Below the pieces are notes generated by a model, which saw nothing but the letters and a program-made list of their open reading frames with translations, did not search any database and was not told the DNA's origin. Shown here in pieces: positions 37,415-45,810 of a stretch of DNA of 64,000 nt. Origin of the DNA: Ignavibacteria bacterium (GTDB taxonomy: Bacteria; Bacteroidota; Ignavibacteria; Kapaibacteriales; Kapaibacteriaceae); assembly GCA_947495975.1 (NCBI GenBank), contig CANMBE010000010.1, forward strand, positions 1 to 64,000, given 5' to 3'. Position 1 is the stretch's first letter, and each line of letters opens with the position of its first letter. The position numbers and the translations under genes are program-made.

Positions 37415-38269
37415 TTAAATCTTATCGCCAAGATTGTATCGCACGAAGGTAACAACCTTCACATCAATACCGAGGATCTTACCGATCTCTGCAACGATAT
37501 CTGAGACCTTTTTACTAGGATCTTTTACAAATGTCTGCTCGATGAGCACTTGCTCTTCATAGAATTTGCCAAGTCTGCCCTGAGCGATACGCTCTGCGAT
37601 GTCTTCCTTCTTGCCTTCTTCGAGTGCTTGTTGCTTGTAGAGCTCAAGTTCTTTTGCAAGAACTTCTTGGTTCACTTTAGAACGGTCAACAAACATCGGC
37701 TGCATAGCCGCTACTTGCATTGCAACATCTCTGGCAAGGGGCTTTGTAGCCTCATTTGTTGAGGCACCATCAAATTCTACGAGCACGCCGAGACGCGAGC
37801 CAGCGTGTGTGTATTCCATCACGTGACCGTCCGTTGAAATACGCTCGTAACGACGCAGTCCAATCTTCTCGCTGAACTTCGAAAGGATCTCGTCGCGAAG
37901 ATTGCCAAGCGTTTTACCGTTGACTTCAGTATTCCAAAGCTGTTCTTCGTTTGAAATTGGCTGAGCAAGAATTGCGTCGCTGATTGCAGTTGCAAATGCA
38001 ATGAATTCATCATTACGCGCAACAAAGTCTGTTTCACAGTTCACTTCAACAATAACGGCAGTCTTGCCGTCGGTAGAAGTCTTTGCAATAACAATACCTT
38101 CATTGGCATCACGGTCAGAGCGCTTTGCAACAGATGCTGCACCACGCTTACGTAGCCAATCAACCGCGAGCTGCATATCGCCAGAAGCCTCTTCGAGAGC
38201 CTTCTTACAGTCTGCCATCCCAGCACCGGTCTTCTCGCGAAGTTCTTTAACAGTTTGTGCGGTGATCAT
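37415..38269 (-). CDS. tsf: Elongation factor Ts
   Basis: A 284-residue nucleotide-exchange factor for EF-Tu. It starts with the UBA-like domain (VKELREKTGAGMADCKKALE), followed by EVNCETDFVARNDEF and core domains with ARDVAMQVAAMQP. Length and order are standard for a two-core-domain EF-Ts. It follows rpsB by 33 bases and precedes pyrH. Confidence 0.97.
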   Translation of the reverse strand: MITAQTVKELREKTGAGMADCKKALEEASGDMQLAVDWLRKRGAASVAKRSDRDANEGIVIAKTSTDGKTAVIVEVNCETDFVARNDEFIAFATAISDAILAQPISNEEQLWNTEVNGKTLGNLRDEILSKFSEKIGLRRYERISTDGHVMEYTHAGSRLGVLVEFDGASTNEATKPLARDVAMQVAAMQPMFVDRSKVNQEVLAKELELYKQQALEEGKKEDIAERIAQGRLGKFYEEQVLIEQTFVKDPSKKVSDIVAEIGKILGIDVKVVTFVRYNLGDKI

Positions 38270-38302
38270 GATTCCAATTCCGTGTTTATCGTGTGGGTGT
38301 GA

Positions 38303-39118
38303 TTATTGCTCTGTGCCATCGGCCTTGCCTGTACCCTTGCGAGTGCGGAGCTGGCGGCGAACCTTAGCATCATCTGTTTCATTGTCCTTCATCGCAGCTT
38401 CGCCTGCTGATGAGAATTCCGCTGTCTTTGCGCGTGCAATTTCTCTGCCTTCGGCGATAGCATCGGCAATGACCTTTGTAATGAGGTCTACTGCTTTGAT
38501 CGAATCATCATTTGCGGGAATCGGGAAATCCGCTTCGCTTGGATCAGAGTTGGTATCAACAATTCCGATCACAGGGATTCCAAGAATGCGAGCTTCCTTG
38601 ATTGCAAGGTGTTCCTTCTTGATGTCCACAACAAAAAGAAGTCCAGGAATACGAGTCATGTCCTCAATACCACCGAACACTTTACGCAGACGGTCGCGCT
38701 CGCGACCGAGCATGAGACGCTCTTTCTTTGTGATCTTCTCAAACGTTCCGTCGATTTCCATCTTATCAATCGTGCCGAGGCGTTTGATAGACTTACGAAT
38801 CGTAGAGAAGTTGGTAAGCATTCCACCCAACCAACGCTCGCTTACGTAGTTTGAATGTGAGCGCCGTGCTTCAGATTCGACTGCGTTCTTGGCTTGATTC
38901 TTTGTTCCAACAAACAGAACACCACGCCCAAGTGAAGCTACTTCAAGTGCCGCTTCGCGTGCAATCTCAATAAGTGTCTGTGTCTTGCGCAAGTCGATGA
39001 TGTGAATCCCGTTACGCTCCATAAAAATGAAGGGGCGCATCTTTGGATTCCAACGGCGCGTTAGGTGTCCGAAGTGTGCTCCGGACTCAAGCAGAGCCTC
39101 AACGGTTACTGCTGGCAT
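38303..39118 (-). CDS. rpsB: 30S ribosomal protein uS2
   Basis: A 271-residue uS2. Signatures are [50 protein letters not shown] and the [14 protein letters not shown] loop. The C-terminal tail (rich in charged residues, ending [10 protein letters not shown]) is an extension typical of the FCB group. The ATG at 39118 matches the family start; an in-frame start at 39130 would add four residues. It has a structured leader upstream at 39147-39213. Confidence 0.96.
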   Translation of the reverse strand: MPAVTVEALLESGAHFGHLTRRWNPKMRPFIFMERNGIHIIDLRKTQTLIEIAREAALEVASLGRGVLFVGTKNQAKNAVESEARRSHSNYVSERWLGGMLTNFSTIRKSIKRLGTIDKMEIDGTFEKITKKERLMLGRERDRLRKVFGGIEDMTRIPGLLFVVDIKKEHLAIKEARILGIPVIGIVDTNSDPSEADFPIPANDDSIKAVDLITKVIADAIAEGREIARAKTAEFSSAGEAAMKDNETDDAKVRRQLRTRKGTGKADGTEQ

Positions 39119-39146
39119 AATAAACCTCAAATTGTAATGGATGGAA

Positions 39147-39215
39147 CCTGTGTGTGGTTCGAACCTTCGGACCTAGCTGTAAGACCAGGCTCCACCGAAG
39201 GAATTCCCACACATG
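39147..39215 (-). promoter_or_regulatory. Structured leader of rpsB, candidate S2 autoregulatory site
   Basis: A single long hairpin spans the rpsI-rpsB gap. Outer stem TGTGTGG (39151-39157) / CCACACA (39207-39213); asymmetric internal loop; inner stem CCTTCGG (39164-39170) / CCGAAGG (39195-39201); then an ACCT / AGG stem to the apical loop. It starts about 30 bases upstream of the rpsB ATG. E. coli S2 represses its own leader, so an equivalent role here is a reasonable inference. Confidence 0.55.
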
Positions 39216-39238
39216 TGTGTTTTGTTGACTTCGACTTT

Positions 39239-39625
39239 TTATCGCTTGGAGAACTGGAAGCGCTTACGGGCCTTCTTCTGACCGTACTTCTTGCGCTCAA
39301 CCATACGTGGGTCACGCGTTAGTACACCGGCCGGACGCAGTGCCGCACGAAGCTCTTCGTTATAGATCACTAAGGCACGTGCAACGCCGAGACGGACAGC
39401 ACCAGATTGACCACTCTTACCACCACCGCGCACCGTTACAAACACGTCAAATTGCGCGTCTGTCTTCGTTAGCTCAAGCGGAAGCAGAGCGTCGCGACGA
39501 TAGTGTTCTACTGTGAAATATTCTTGGATTGGTTGGCGATTCACAAGCACGTTGCCCGTTCCGCTCATGAGGCGAACTTGTGCAACACTTGTCTTGCGGC
39601 GGCCAGTTCCTGCATACGTCTTCAT
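39239..39625 (-). CDS. rpsI: 30S ribosomal protein uS9
   Basis: A 128-residue uS9. It has [17 protein letters not shown] at the start, the [20 protein letters not shown] core and the basic C-terminus ending [12 protein letters not shown], whose final arginine contacts P-site tRNA. ATG 39625 has GGAG upstream; the longer frame to 39715 runs into rplM. It follows rplM by 13 bases. Confidence 0.97.
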   Translation of the reverse strand: MKTYAGTGRRKTSVAQVRLMSGTGNVLVNRQPIQEYFTVEHYRRDALLPLELTKTDAQFDVFVTVRGGGKSGQSGAVRLGVARALVIYNEELRAALRPAGVLTRDPRMVERKKYGQKKARKRFQFSKR

Positions 39626-39638
39626 TTTGTCTCCGTTA

Positions 39639-40106
39639 TCACTTCGTTCCGAGGTGCAAATACGGCAACTCGTATGGTTTTGGCTGCTGTGCCGAGTGAG
39701 GATGCTCTCCACCACTATACACCTTCAGCTTTTTGATGATGCTGCGTCCAAGGCTATTCTTTGGAAGCATACCCTTTACTGCAAGCTCCATCACTTCTTC
39801 TGGCTTTGTCTGCATCAGCTTCGTGAATGAACGCATACGGCCACCACCCGGATACCCCGTGTTGTGGAAATATTCTTTTTGTTCTGCGCGCTTGCCTTCC
39901 ATTACCACTTTGTCTGCATTGATGACAACAACAAAGTCGCCACAATCTACATGGGGTGTAAAAAATGGCTTATGCTTGCCGCGAAGTACTGTAGCGAGTT
40001 GCGTAGCAAGACGGCCAACGGTCATTCCTGCTGCGTCTACTACCCACCATTCGCGCACTACGTCTTGGTCGCGTATCGATTTCGTGATCTTACCGTGCTG
40101 ATTCAT
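39639..40106 (-). CDS. rplM: 50S ribosomal protein uL13
   Basis: A 155-residue uL13. Landmarks: [22 protein letters not shown] split as [14 protein letters not shown], the [14 protein letters not shown] strand, [13 protein letters not shown] and the closing [13 protein letters not shown]. The first ATG (40112) lies one base after a hairpin; the second (40106) has GGGGA seven bases upstream and is preferred. It heads the minus-strand translation cluster. Confidence 0.96.
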   Translation of the reverse strand: MNQHGKITKSIRDQDVVREWWVVDAAGMTVGRLATQLATVLRGKHKPFFTPHVDCGDFVVVINADKVVMEGKRAEQKEYFHNTGYPGGGRMRSFTKLMQTKPEEVMELAVKGMLPKNSLGRSIIKKLKVYSGGEHPHSAQQPKPYELPYLHLGTK

Positions 40107-40111
40107 GGTCA

Positions 40112-40126
40112 TTCCCCGAAAGGGGC
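40112..40126 (-). promoter_or_regulatory. Shine-Dalgarno-hiding hairpin at rplM
   Basis: On the minus strand CCCC-TTTC-GGGG (40125-40114) forms a short hairpin in which the GGGG arm is also the Shine-Dalgarno sequence of the preferred rplM start at 40106. Opening or closing it could control translation of rplM and rpsI. Confidence 0.4.
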
Positions 40127-40208
40127 TCCTGCGTCACATTGGATTTGTTAGAGCTTGCAAACATACGGGAGCTGGGGGTTTTAGCCAAATAATTGGCGGA
40201 ATTCCTGC

Positions 40209-41408
40209 TTATCCGCTAAAAAGAACGCTTGTGAAGCTCACGGCACTCTCGGTTTCGGCCTCGTCCCACACGTCATATGCAACAATTGTCCCCTTTTGCG
40301 GCCGCAATGCCGTAAGTGCAAGCACAGTAGGGGCATGGCCACAAATGCGATATGCATAGTCAGTTGCAAGGATCTCTGCATGATATGCCTCCGGCGAAGC
40401 TACGCGAAGTTGCTCTAGAAGGCGCTCATCAGCCCCCTTCACGTTATCGATGAGATTGCTCGCGGGCACATCGTCTCCAAATTTTTTGCCTACATGCGCC
40501 AAATCCCCACTGATCAGCCATAATGCCTTGCGGCCGGACTCTGCGACGATATGCCGTAAAACCTCTGCCGCCTTCTGTAGTGCGTCAGGCTCAAGAGCAG
40601 CCATGGTCACCAATAGCGGGACGATGGTGAAGTGTTTGTCCTGCCAAAGATGCTGGAGGCCCACAACGTGTAATTCCAGCGAATGTTCGGGTTTGTGGGC
40701 CACATCGGTTGATGCCACACCAGGAAGTTGGGCTTTCAACGCTCTCACAATTTCAACGTCGGTTTGTACGGTTCCAAGTGGTGTTGTGAAGCTCTTTTCG
40801 GTCAAAATGAATGCATCATCAGACCAATAATGAGACGTACCAATCATGATCACAAGGTCTGCTTTGTGATGTGCTATGGGGGCAAAACCTGGACTATATA
40901 CGCTGGGCGCTACGCGGAAATCGATGTGCGGTAGCAGAACTGCCGTTACGTCTGCCTCGTGAACATCATGCTCAGCTGCATCACCTGCGGGAAGTATCCC
41001 CATTTCATCGGCAAGAAACGCAGTTAGCTCAACTGGGTCTTCCGGATAGGTACCACCGGCGCAAATTGGCGGTCTATCAGAGAGCGCACCCCATGCAGCA
41101 AGAGCGTCTGCTCGTCTTGCCTCAAATGCAGGTGATTCAAAGAATCCCATCTCATCCATTTGTTGCAGAAAGAGAGAGAGGCGCATCATCGCTGGTCCAT
41201 CGGGTTCTTCACTTGCAGCATGCGCAAGCAAACTCATTGTTGTTTCGCCATCGCATGATTGCAAAACATCAAGCATGTCTGCATGCACCATAATTGGACC
41301 ATCGGCAAAACCGAATGGATCATGCAAAACCAAATAACTTTCTCCGTCCTCTTGATGCACGGATATCTGCACGTCGGCGCGAAACAGTGGCAAGGTTTGC
41401 ACGGTCAC
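40209..41408 (-). CDS. Memo-family protein (AmmeMemoRadiSam system protein B-like)
   Basis: A 399-residue protein. The C-terminal 260 residues are the Memo fold, related to non-haem iron class III dioxygenases: PHIDFRVAP, IGTSHYW, and the EHSLELHVVGLQ motif with metal-site histidines. The N-terminal 120 residues look like a separate small helical domain of unknown type. The usual partners (AmmeMemoRadiSam A and the radical-SAM protein) are not next to it. I chose the GTG at 41408 because it overlaps the upstream stop by four bases, matching the coupling seen in this operon. Substrate unknown. Confidence 0.83.
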   Translation of the reverse strand: MTVQTLPLFRADVQISVHQEDGESYLVLHDPFGFADGPIMVHADMLDVLQSCDGETTMSLLAHAASEEPDGPAMMRLSLFLQQMDEMGFFESPAFEARRADALAAWGALSDRPPICAGGTYPEDPVELTAFLADEMGILPAGDAAEHDVHEADVTAVLLPHIDFRVAPSVYSPGFAPIAHHKADLVIMIGTSHYWSDDAFILTEKSFTTPLGTVQTDVEIVRALKAQLPGVASTDVAHKPEHSLELHVVGLQHLWQDKHFTIVPLLVTMAALEPDALQKAAEVLRHIVAESGRKALWLISGDLAHVGKKFGDDVPASNLIDNVKGADERLLEQLRVASPEAYHAEILATDYAYRICGHAPTVLALTALRPQKGTIVAYDVWDEAETESAVSFTSVLFSG

Positions 41409-41605
41409 TTCCCGCTGATCTTCTTCTGAAGTGTCATTACAACCCATACCCCTGCACCACCACTTATAAGGAAGAGGCCGCCAGCAAGTGTATAGAGCCA
41501 CTCACCGGTAACAATGGCCGAGGCAATTGCGAGTACAAAACAGAGAAAAGATGATCCAAGTATGACCACTAAAGATGATCCAAGCGAATTGCTTTTCTTC
41601 TTCAT
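41405..41605 (-). CDS. Small two-helix membrane protein
   Basis: A 66-residue protein with two predicted membrane helices (LVVILGSSFLCFVLAIASAI and LAGGLFLISGGAGVWVVM) and basic ends. I do not recognise a family. It overlaps the Memo gene and the carbonic-anhydrase-like gene by four bases on each side, which strongly supports that it is translated. Confidence 0.6.
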   Translation of the reverse strand: MKKKSNSLGSSLVVILGSSFLCFVLAIASAIVTGEWLYTLAGGLFLISGGAGVWVVMTLQKKISGK

Positions 41606-42144
41606 CGGTCTGTCCTCACGTTTGTGTTCTTTCTGTACGACTCTACATAGTCTATGTAGTTCTGTGCGCTCTGCTCCAATTTTGCGAGCTCCTCATTATT
41701 CAACTCGCGGATAACTTTTGCAGGCACTCCCGCCACAAGTGTTCCGGGTGGGACAATGAATCCTTCCTTGACAACTGCGCCTGCGGCAACCATGCTATGA
41801 TGACCAATCACTGCACCATCGAGGATAGTAGAGTTCATTCCAATCAATGCATAATCTTCAATGGTGCATCCATGGAGCATGGCGCAATGTCCTACTGTTA
41901 CACCATTTCCAATGTGCAAGGGATGCTTGTTATAGGTTACGTGCAACATCGACAGGTCTTGAATATTCGTGCGCTCACCGATGCGTATTTCATGCACATC
42001 ACCACGAATCACAACATTAAACCATACCGATGAATCCGCGCCAATATGCACATCACCAAGAACCACGGCGCCCCCTGCAATGTATACACTTGCATCTATC
42101 ACTGGTGTGATACCAGCATACTCAATAATGTTGTCTGATGTCAT
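41602..42144 (-). CDS. Gamma-carbonic-anhydrase-family protein (left-handed beta-helix)
   Basis: A 180-residue hexapeptide-repeat protein of the gamma-CA/YrdA/PaaY family. Repeats run from IDASVYIAGGAVV to HHSMVAAGAVVKEG, and the metal-type histidines are in VTVGHCAMLHGC. The C-terminal helix is at about 150-180. Enzymatic carbonic anhydrase activity is known for some members only, so I keep the family name. It lies between a small membrane protein and the CCA-adding enzyme. Confidence 0.88.
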   Translation of the reverse strand: MTSDNIIEYAGITPVIDASVYIAGGAVVLGDVHIGADSSVWFNVVIRGDVHEIRIGERTNIQDLSMLHVTYNKHPLHIGNGVTVGHCAMLHGCTIEDYALIGMNSTILDGAVIGHHSMVAAGAVVKEGFIVPPGTLVAGVPAKVIRELNNEELAKLEQSAQNYIDYVESYRKNTNVRTDR

Positions 42145-42147
42145 TGG

Positions 42148-43602
42148 TTATCCTCTTCGTGCGAACTGTGCAGCTTTACCGTCTTGCATCCATACGGCTA
42201 GGTTCTGCATGAGATATTCGTGTGCTGCATCGGGTTCGTTTGGAATGATACCATCGAGAATTGCTTCTTCAATCATCCACTTCATGTAACCAACAACCCT
42301 CGATGGACCGAGACCTGCGAGTTTCATGATTTCTTCACCACGGAGTGGGCTTTGAAACGCGCGAAGATGATCGCGGTCTCTGACGTCTTCAACCTTGGCT
42401 TCTACAACCGCATAGTTACGAAGGTACTTCGTTGCTTTTTGCTCGTTGCGCGTTGTGATATCTGCCCGGCACAACGTAAAGAGATCGCTAATTGCATCAC
42501 CTGCATGAACTGCGAGTCTGCGGATAGCAGAGTCTGTTACGCCCTCATCAACAAGCATCATTGGCCGCTGATGAAGCCTCACAAGAGTCTCTACGTATGA
42601 TAGATGATGCAGCGGAAGTTTCAACTTCCTGAATATTCTTTCCTGCCAACGTGCGCCAACTTCTTCATGACCATGAAACGTCCAGCCCGTGCCTTCTATA
42701 AATCTTTTGGTACGGGGCTTGGCAATATCGTGCATGAGTGTTGCAAATCGAAGCCACAAATTATCCGATGAAGCGGCCACGTTATCTACTACCTGCAACG
42801 TGTGAAAGAACACATCTTTGTGACGGAATTCTCGCGCACCTGCTTGTACAAGATCAACACCTGCAAGATTATGGAGCTCAACAAATATGTGCTTCAACAA
42901 TCCTGTCTCAAACAGTATTCGCAAGCCGATACTAGGTTTTGGTGACGATAAGATTTTTAGGAATTCATCCGTGATTCGCTCTTGTGCAATAATGGAAATG
43001 CGATCTGCCATCGATGTGATAGCTTCATGTACACCAGGTTCGATTTCAAATTCGAGTTGCGATGCAAATCGCGCTGCACGCATCATTCGCAGCGGGTCAT
43101 CACTCATTGTCACTATTGGGTCTAGGGGCGTCCTCAGTATTCTCTTCTCAACGTCTAGAGCCCCTTCAAAGAGATCTACAACCACACCTAGATCATGCGT
43201 TTGCAGCGACGCGGCCATAGCGTTCACGGTAAAATCTCTGCGGCGCAAATCGTCGTGAAGAGTGCCTTCTCCTACAATTGGGTTGCGAGAATCTGATTCA
43301 TATCTCTCGCTTCGCGTGCCAACAAATTCTAAGTGATGGTTGCGCACTGGAACCATTGCTGTGCGGTATGCCTTGTATTCAACGATCGTTGTGTGGAAAG
43401 ACTCGGCAACAAAGCGAGCGAACTCAATGGGGTCGCCCACTACAGTTATGTCGATGTCTGTTCTCGGTCTTCCCATCAGTGCATCGCGCACGTAGCCACC
43501 AACAACATAGGCATCTACACCGCGTTGTTCCGCAAGTGCGGCAACACGAATGAGTACCGGATCCGTTATGCTGATCCGGATAGGATCTCGCTGAGTGGAC
43601 AT
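42148..43602 (-). CDS. cca: CCA tRNA nucleotidyltransferase with HD domain
   Basis: A 484-residue class II nucleotidyltransferase. The head has VVGGYVRDALMG (G35-G36) and the catalytic D49-x-D51 in RTDIDI; the neck RRDFTVNAMA is present. A C-terminal HD domain has LMHDIAKPRT. It adds or repairs the CCA end of tRNA. The ATG at 43602 is used because earlier starts lack similarity. It follows the transketolase genes with a gap of 20 bases. Confidence 0.93.
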   Translation of the reverse strand: MSTQRDPIRISITDPVLIRVAALAEQRGVDAYVVGGYVRDALMGRPRTDIDITVVGDPIEFARFVAESFHTTIVEYKAYRTAMVPVRNHHLEFVGTRSERYESDSRNPIVGEGTLHDDLRRRDFTVNAMAASLQTHDLGVVVDLFEGALDVEKRILRTPLDPIVTMSDDPLRMMRAARFASQLEFEIEPGVHEAITSMADRISIIAQERITDEFLKILSSPKPSIGLRILFETGLLKHIFVELHNLAGVDLVQAGAREFRHKDVFFHTLQVVDNVAASSDNLWLRFATLMHDIAKPRTKRFIEGTGWTFHGHEEVGARWQERIFRKLKLPLHHLSYVETLVRLHQRPMMLVDEGVTDSAIRRLAVHAGDAISDLFTLCRADITTRNEQKATKYLRNYAVVEAKVEDVRDRDHLRAFQSPLRGEEIMKLAGLGPSRVVGYMKWMIEEAILDGIIPNEPDAAHEYLMQNLAVWMQDGKAAQFARRG

Positions 43603-43622
43603 GCGATTACTCTTCGTAGCGA

Positions 43623-44621
43623 TCAGACTGTGTAGACTGGGACGTCTTTTATGGCACGCACACCGGAGCTTCCTTTGTCGCGACGATTCATCGCAACAAG
43701 AGCAGAAGCATAGATCTCTCTCCACGTAAGGCCAAATTTCACCATCAGCTCTTCAGGGTCGCCAGAGCCACCAAATGAGTCCTTTACGCCAACAAATTCA
43801 ATTGGGACAGGTGCATTCTTTGCAGTGCATTCTGCAACTGCGCCGCCAAGACCAGCGTGAACCTGATGTTCTTCTGCAGTAACAACACAGCCACATTCGC
43901 GAGCTGCAGCAGTTACTGTCTCAAAGTCAAACGGCTTTACCGTGTGCACATTAACGACGCGTGCATGAATACCTTTTTTCGCAAGCTCTTGAGCAGCAAG
44001 AACCGCTTCCCACACAAGTGCCCCATTGGCAATAATGGCCACATCGGATCCATGCATCACAATGTTTGCCTTACCCAACACGAACGGTGTGTCTGGCGTT
44101 GTGAATAGTGGCACTGGTGACCGGCCGAAACGTATGTATGCTGGACCGACCATTTCACCCATGGCGATGGTTGCTTTTTTTGCTTCTTCGTAGTCAGCCG
44201 GGACAATCAAGGTCATGTGTGGCAACGTACGCAGGTAGGCCACTTCCTCGAGCACCTGGTGCGTTGCACCATCAGGGCCTACGCTAATTCCAGAGTGTCC
44301 GCCGCCGATTTTGACGTTTGCTTCATTATATGCTACAGATATCCGCAGTTGATCGGCATTGCGTAACGCACAGAATGCGCCGTACGATGCAAAAAATGGG
44401 ATCTTCCCACTGAGTGCAAGGCCAACTGCAATCGTGGTTGCGTTTTGCTCGGCAATTCCAATTGAGAAGAAGCGGTCTGGAAATTTTTCCTTGAATTGCT
44501 GCGTCATCACAGAACCTGTGATGTCGCCCCCAAGGACAACAACATTGCTGTGACGCTCTCCAAGGGCAAGAAGGCCGTCGCCAAATCCAAATCGCGTAGG
44601 CTTTGATCCGAGTAGTTCCAT
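43623..44621 (-). CDS. Transketolase, C-terminal subunit
   Basis: A 332-residue protein holding the pyrimidine-binding and C-terminal domains: GIAEQNATTIAVGLA with the catalytic glutamate, IGGGHSGISVGPDGATHQ, and the C-terminal FVGVKDSFGGSGD. Combined with the adjacent subunit it makes an enzyme of about 630 residues, normal for a split transketolase. It moves two-carbon ketol groups in the pentose phosphate pathway. The ATG at 44621 gives the family start (MELLGSKPTRFGFGD). Confidence 0.92.
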   Translation of the reverse strand: MELLGSKPTRFGFGDGLLALGERHSNVVVLGGDITGSVMTQQFKEKFPDRFFSIGIAEQNATTIAVGLALSGKIPFFASYGAFCALRNADQLRISVAYNEANVKIGGGHSGISVGPDGATHQVLEEVAYLRTLPHMTLIVPADYEEAKKATIAMGEMVGPAYIRFGRSPVPLFTTPDTPFVLGKANIVMHGSDVAIIANGALVWEAVLAAQELAKKGIHARVVNVHTVKPFDFETVTAAARECGCVVTAEEHQVHAGLGGAVAECTAKNAPVPIEFVGVKDSFGGSGDPEELMVKFGLTWREIYASALVAMNRRDKGSSGVRAIKDVPVYTV

Positions 44622-44640
44622 GGTAAGGCTTAGGGTATTA

Positions 44641-45537
44641 TTAGCTTTGACTTGACAATTCTTCGAGTGCTTCAGCAGCCTGATCCTTGGTAGGGGGCTT
44701 GCCATGCCACTCATATTTATCGTTCATGAAGGACACACCGCTGCCCATAAACGTCTGGCAGATAATGGCCGTAGGCTTTCCAACGTTGTTTTTCTGGTTT
44801 GACAAGAAATGGTCAAAACCGCGCATGAGGTCGGCAAAGTCGTGCCCCTTAACAACAATGGTGTCAAAGCCGAAGGCTTCACATTTTTTGTCGATTGGGT
44901 AGACGTTCATCACATCGGGCACGCGGCCATCGATTTGGCAGTCATTGTTGTCGATTAACCAACAGAAGTTGTCCAGTTTGTAATGAGCAGCTGCCATTGC
45001 AGCCTCCCAAACGGAGCCCTCTTGCAGTTCACCATCACCTGTCAGAGTGAAAACACGGCGATCGTTTTTGTCGAGCAGCTTGTCATTCATTGCCATACCA
45101 ACGGCAATTGAGATGCCTTGTCCCAAAGAGCCCGACGATGTCTCGATTCCGGGCAGGTGCATATCGCGTCCGGGGTGACCCTGTAGGCGAGTATTATACG
45201 TACGAAGGGTTTCTTGTTCCTTTTTAGGGTAGCAGCCTGCATTTGCGAGCGACGCGTACATGACGGGCGCCATATGTCCGGCAGACAGCACAAATCGGTC
45301 GCGAGGGGCCAACATATCCTTGGGATTGTACCTCATATAGCCGCCGAAGTACAACGTGGCAAAGATGTCTGAAGAGCCTAAGGGGCCTCCACTATGCCCG
45401 GATCCGGCGCGCACAAGCATGCGGATGATGTCGCGGCGAATCTCATTCGCTATCGGAGCAAGGTCGGCTGGAGCTCGGCGTTCATTTGAAAACGTTGTTT
45501 CATTGAAATCAATGGATCGCTTTGTTTCGGCTGTCAT
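44641..45537 (-). CDS. Transketolase, N-terminal subunit
   Basis: A 298-residue thiamine-diphosphate-binding subunit. It has RAGSGHSGGPLGSSDI, the GDG-x25-NN cofactor motif starting TGDGELQEGSVWEAAM and ending WLIDNND, and HPGRDMHLPGIETSSG. It is directly upstream of its partner subunit (19-base gap), giving the usual tktA-tktB split arrangement. The 273-base gap beyond its start probably contains its promoter. Confidence 0.93.
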   Translation of the reverse strand: MTAETKRSIDFNETTFSNERRAPADLAPIANEIRRDIIRMLVRAGSGHSGGPLGSSDIFATLYFGGYMRYNPKDMLAPRDRFVLSAGHMAPVMYASLANAGCYPKKEQETLRTYNTRLQGHPGRDMHLPGIETSSGSLGQGISIAVGMAMNDKLLDKNDRRVFTLTGDGELQEGSVWEAAMAAAHYKLDNFCWLIDNNDCQIDGRVPDVMNVYPIDKKCEAFGFDTIVVKGHDFADLMRGFDHFLSNQKNNVGKPTAIICQTFMGSGVSFMNDKYEWHGKPPTKDQAAEALEELSSQS

Positions 45538-45810
45538 ACTGGATCAGGCGTGGCGGTGAAGGAAAAACCGAGCGCGAATCTACGAAATCAGCCCTGTGTT
45601 TGTGCTGTCTCTACATTCTTACTCGGCGGATGGGCAGAAGGACTGAAAGTATCTCTTGTTTATAAAAAAAGCGTGATGATTTGGTAACTCTGAAGCCCAG
45701 TTTTTGTTTATTATAGACTATAGCTACAGATAGAACTGTTTTTTGCATCCCAAAATGACAAATGTTCTTGTTAGCTAGCACATGAGAAGTTCTTTTGTTT
45801 GGAGGCTTTT
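45538..45810. other. Divergent promoter region, AT-rich
   Basis: The gap between the transketolase gene (minus) and the giant T9SS gene (plus) has AT-rich stretches, especially 45650-45780, and ends with GGAGG before the ATG at 45811. I see no hairpin or clear -35/-10 pair; it presumably holds both promoters. Confidence 0.4.

Noticed and set aside
39140-39215. tRNA gene, because of GGTTCGAACC
   Set aside because: The T-loop-like string is there, but no acceptor stem, D-arm or anticodon arm can be built at the right distances. The string is part of the internal loop of the rpsB leader hairpin.
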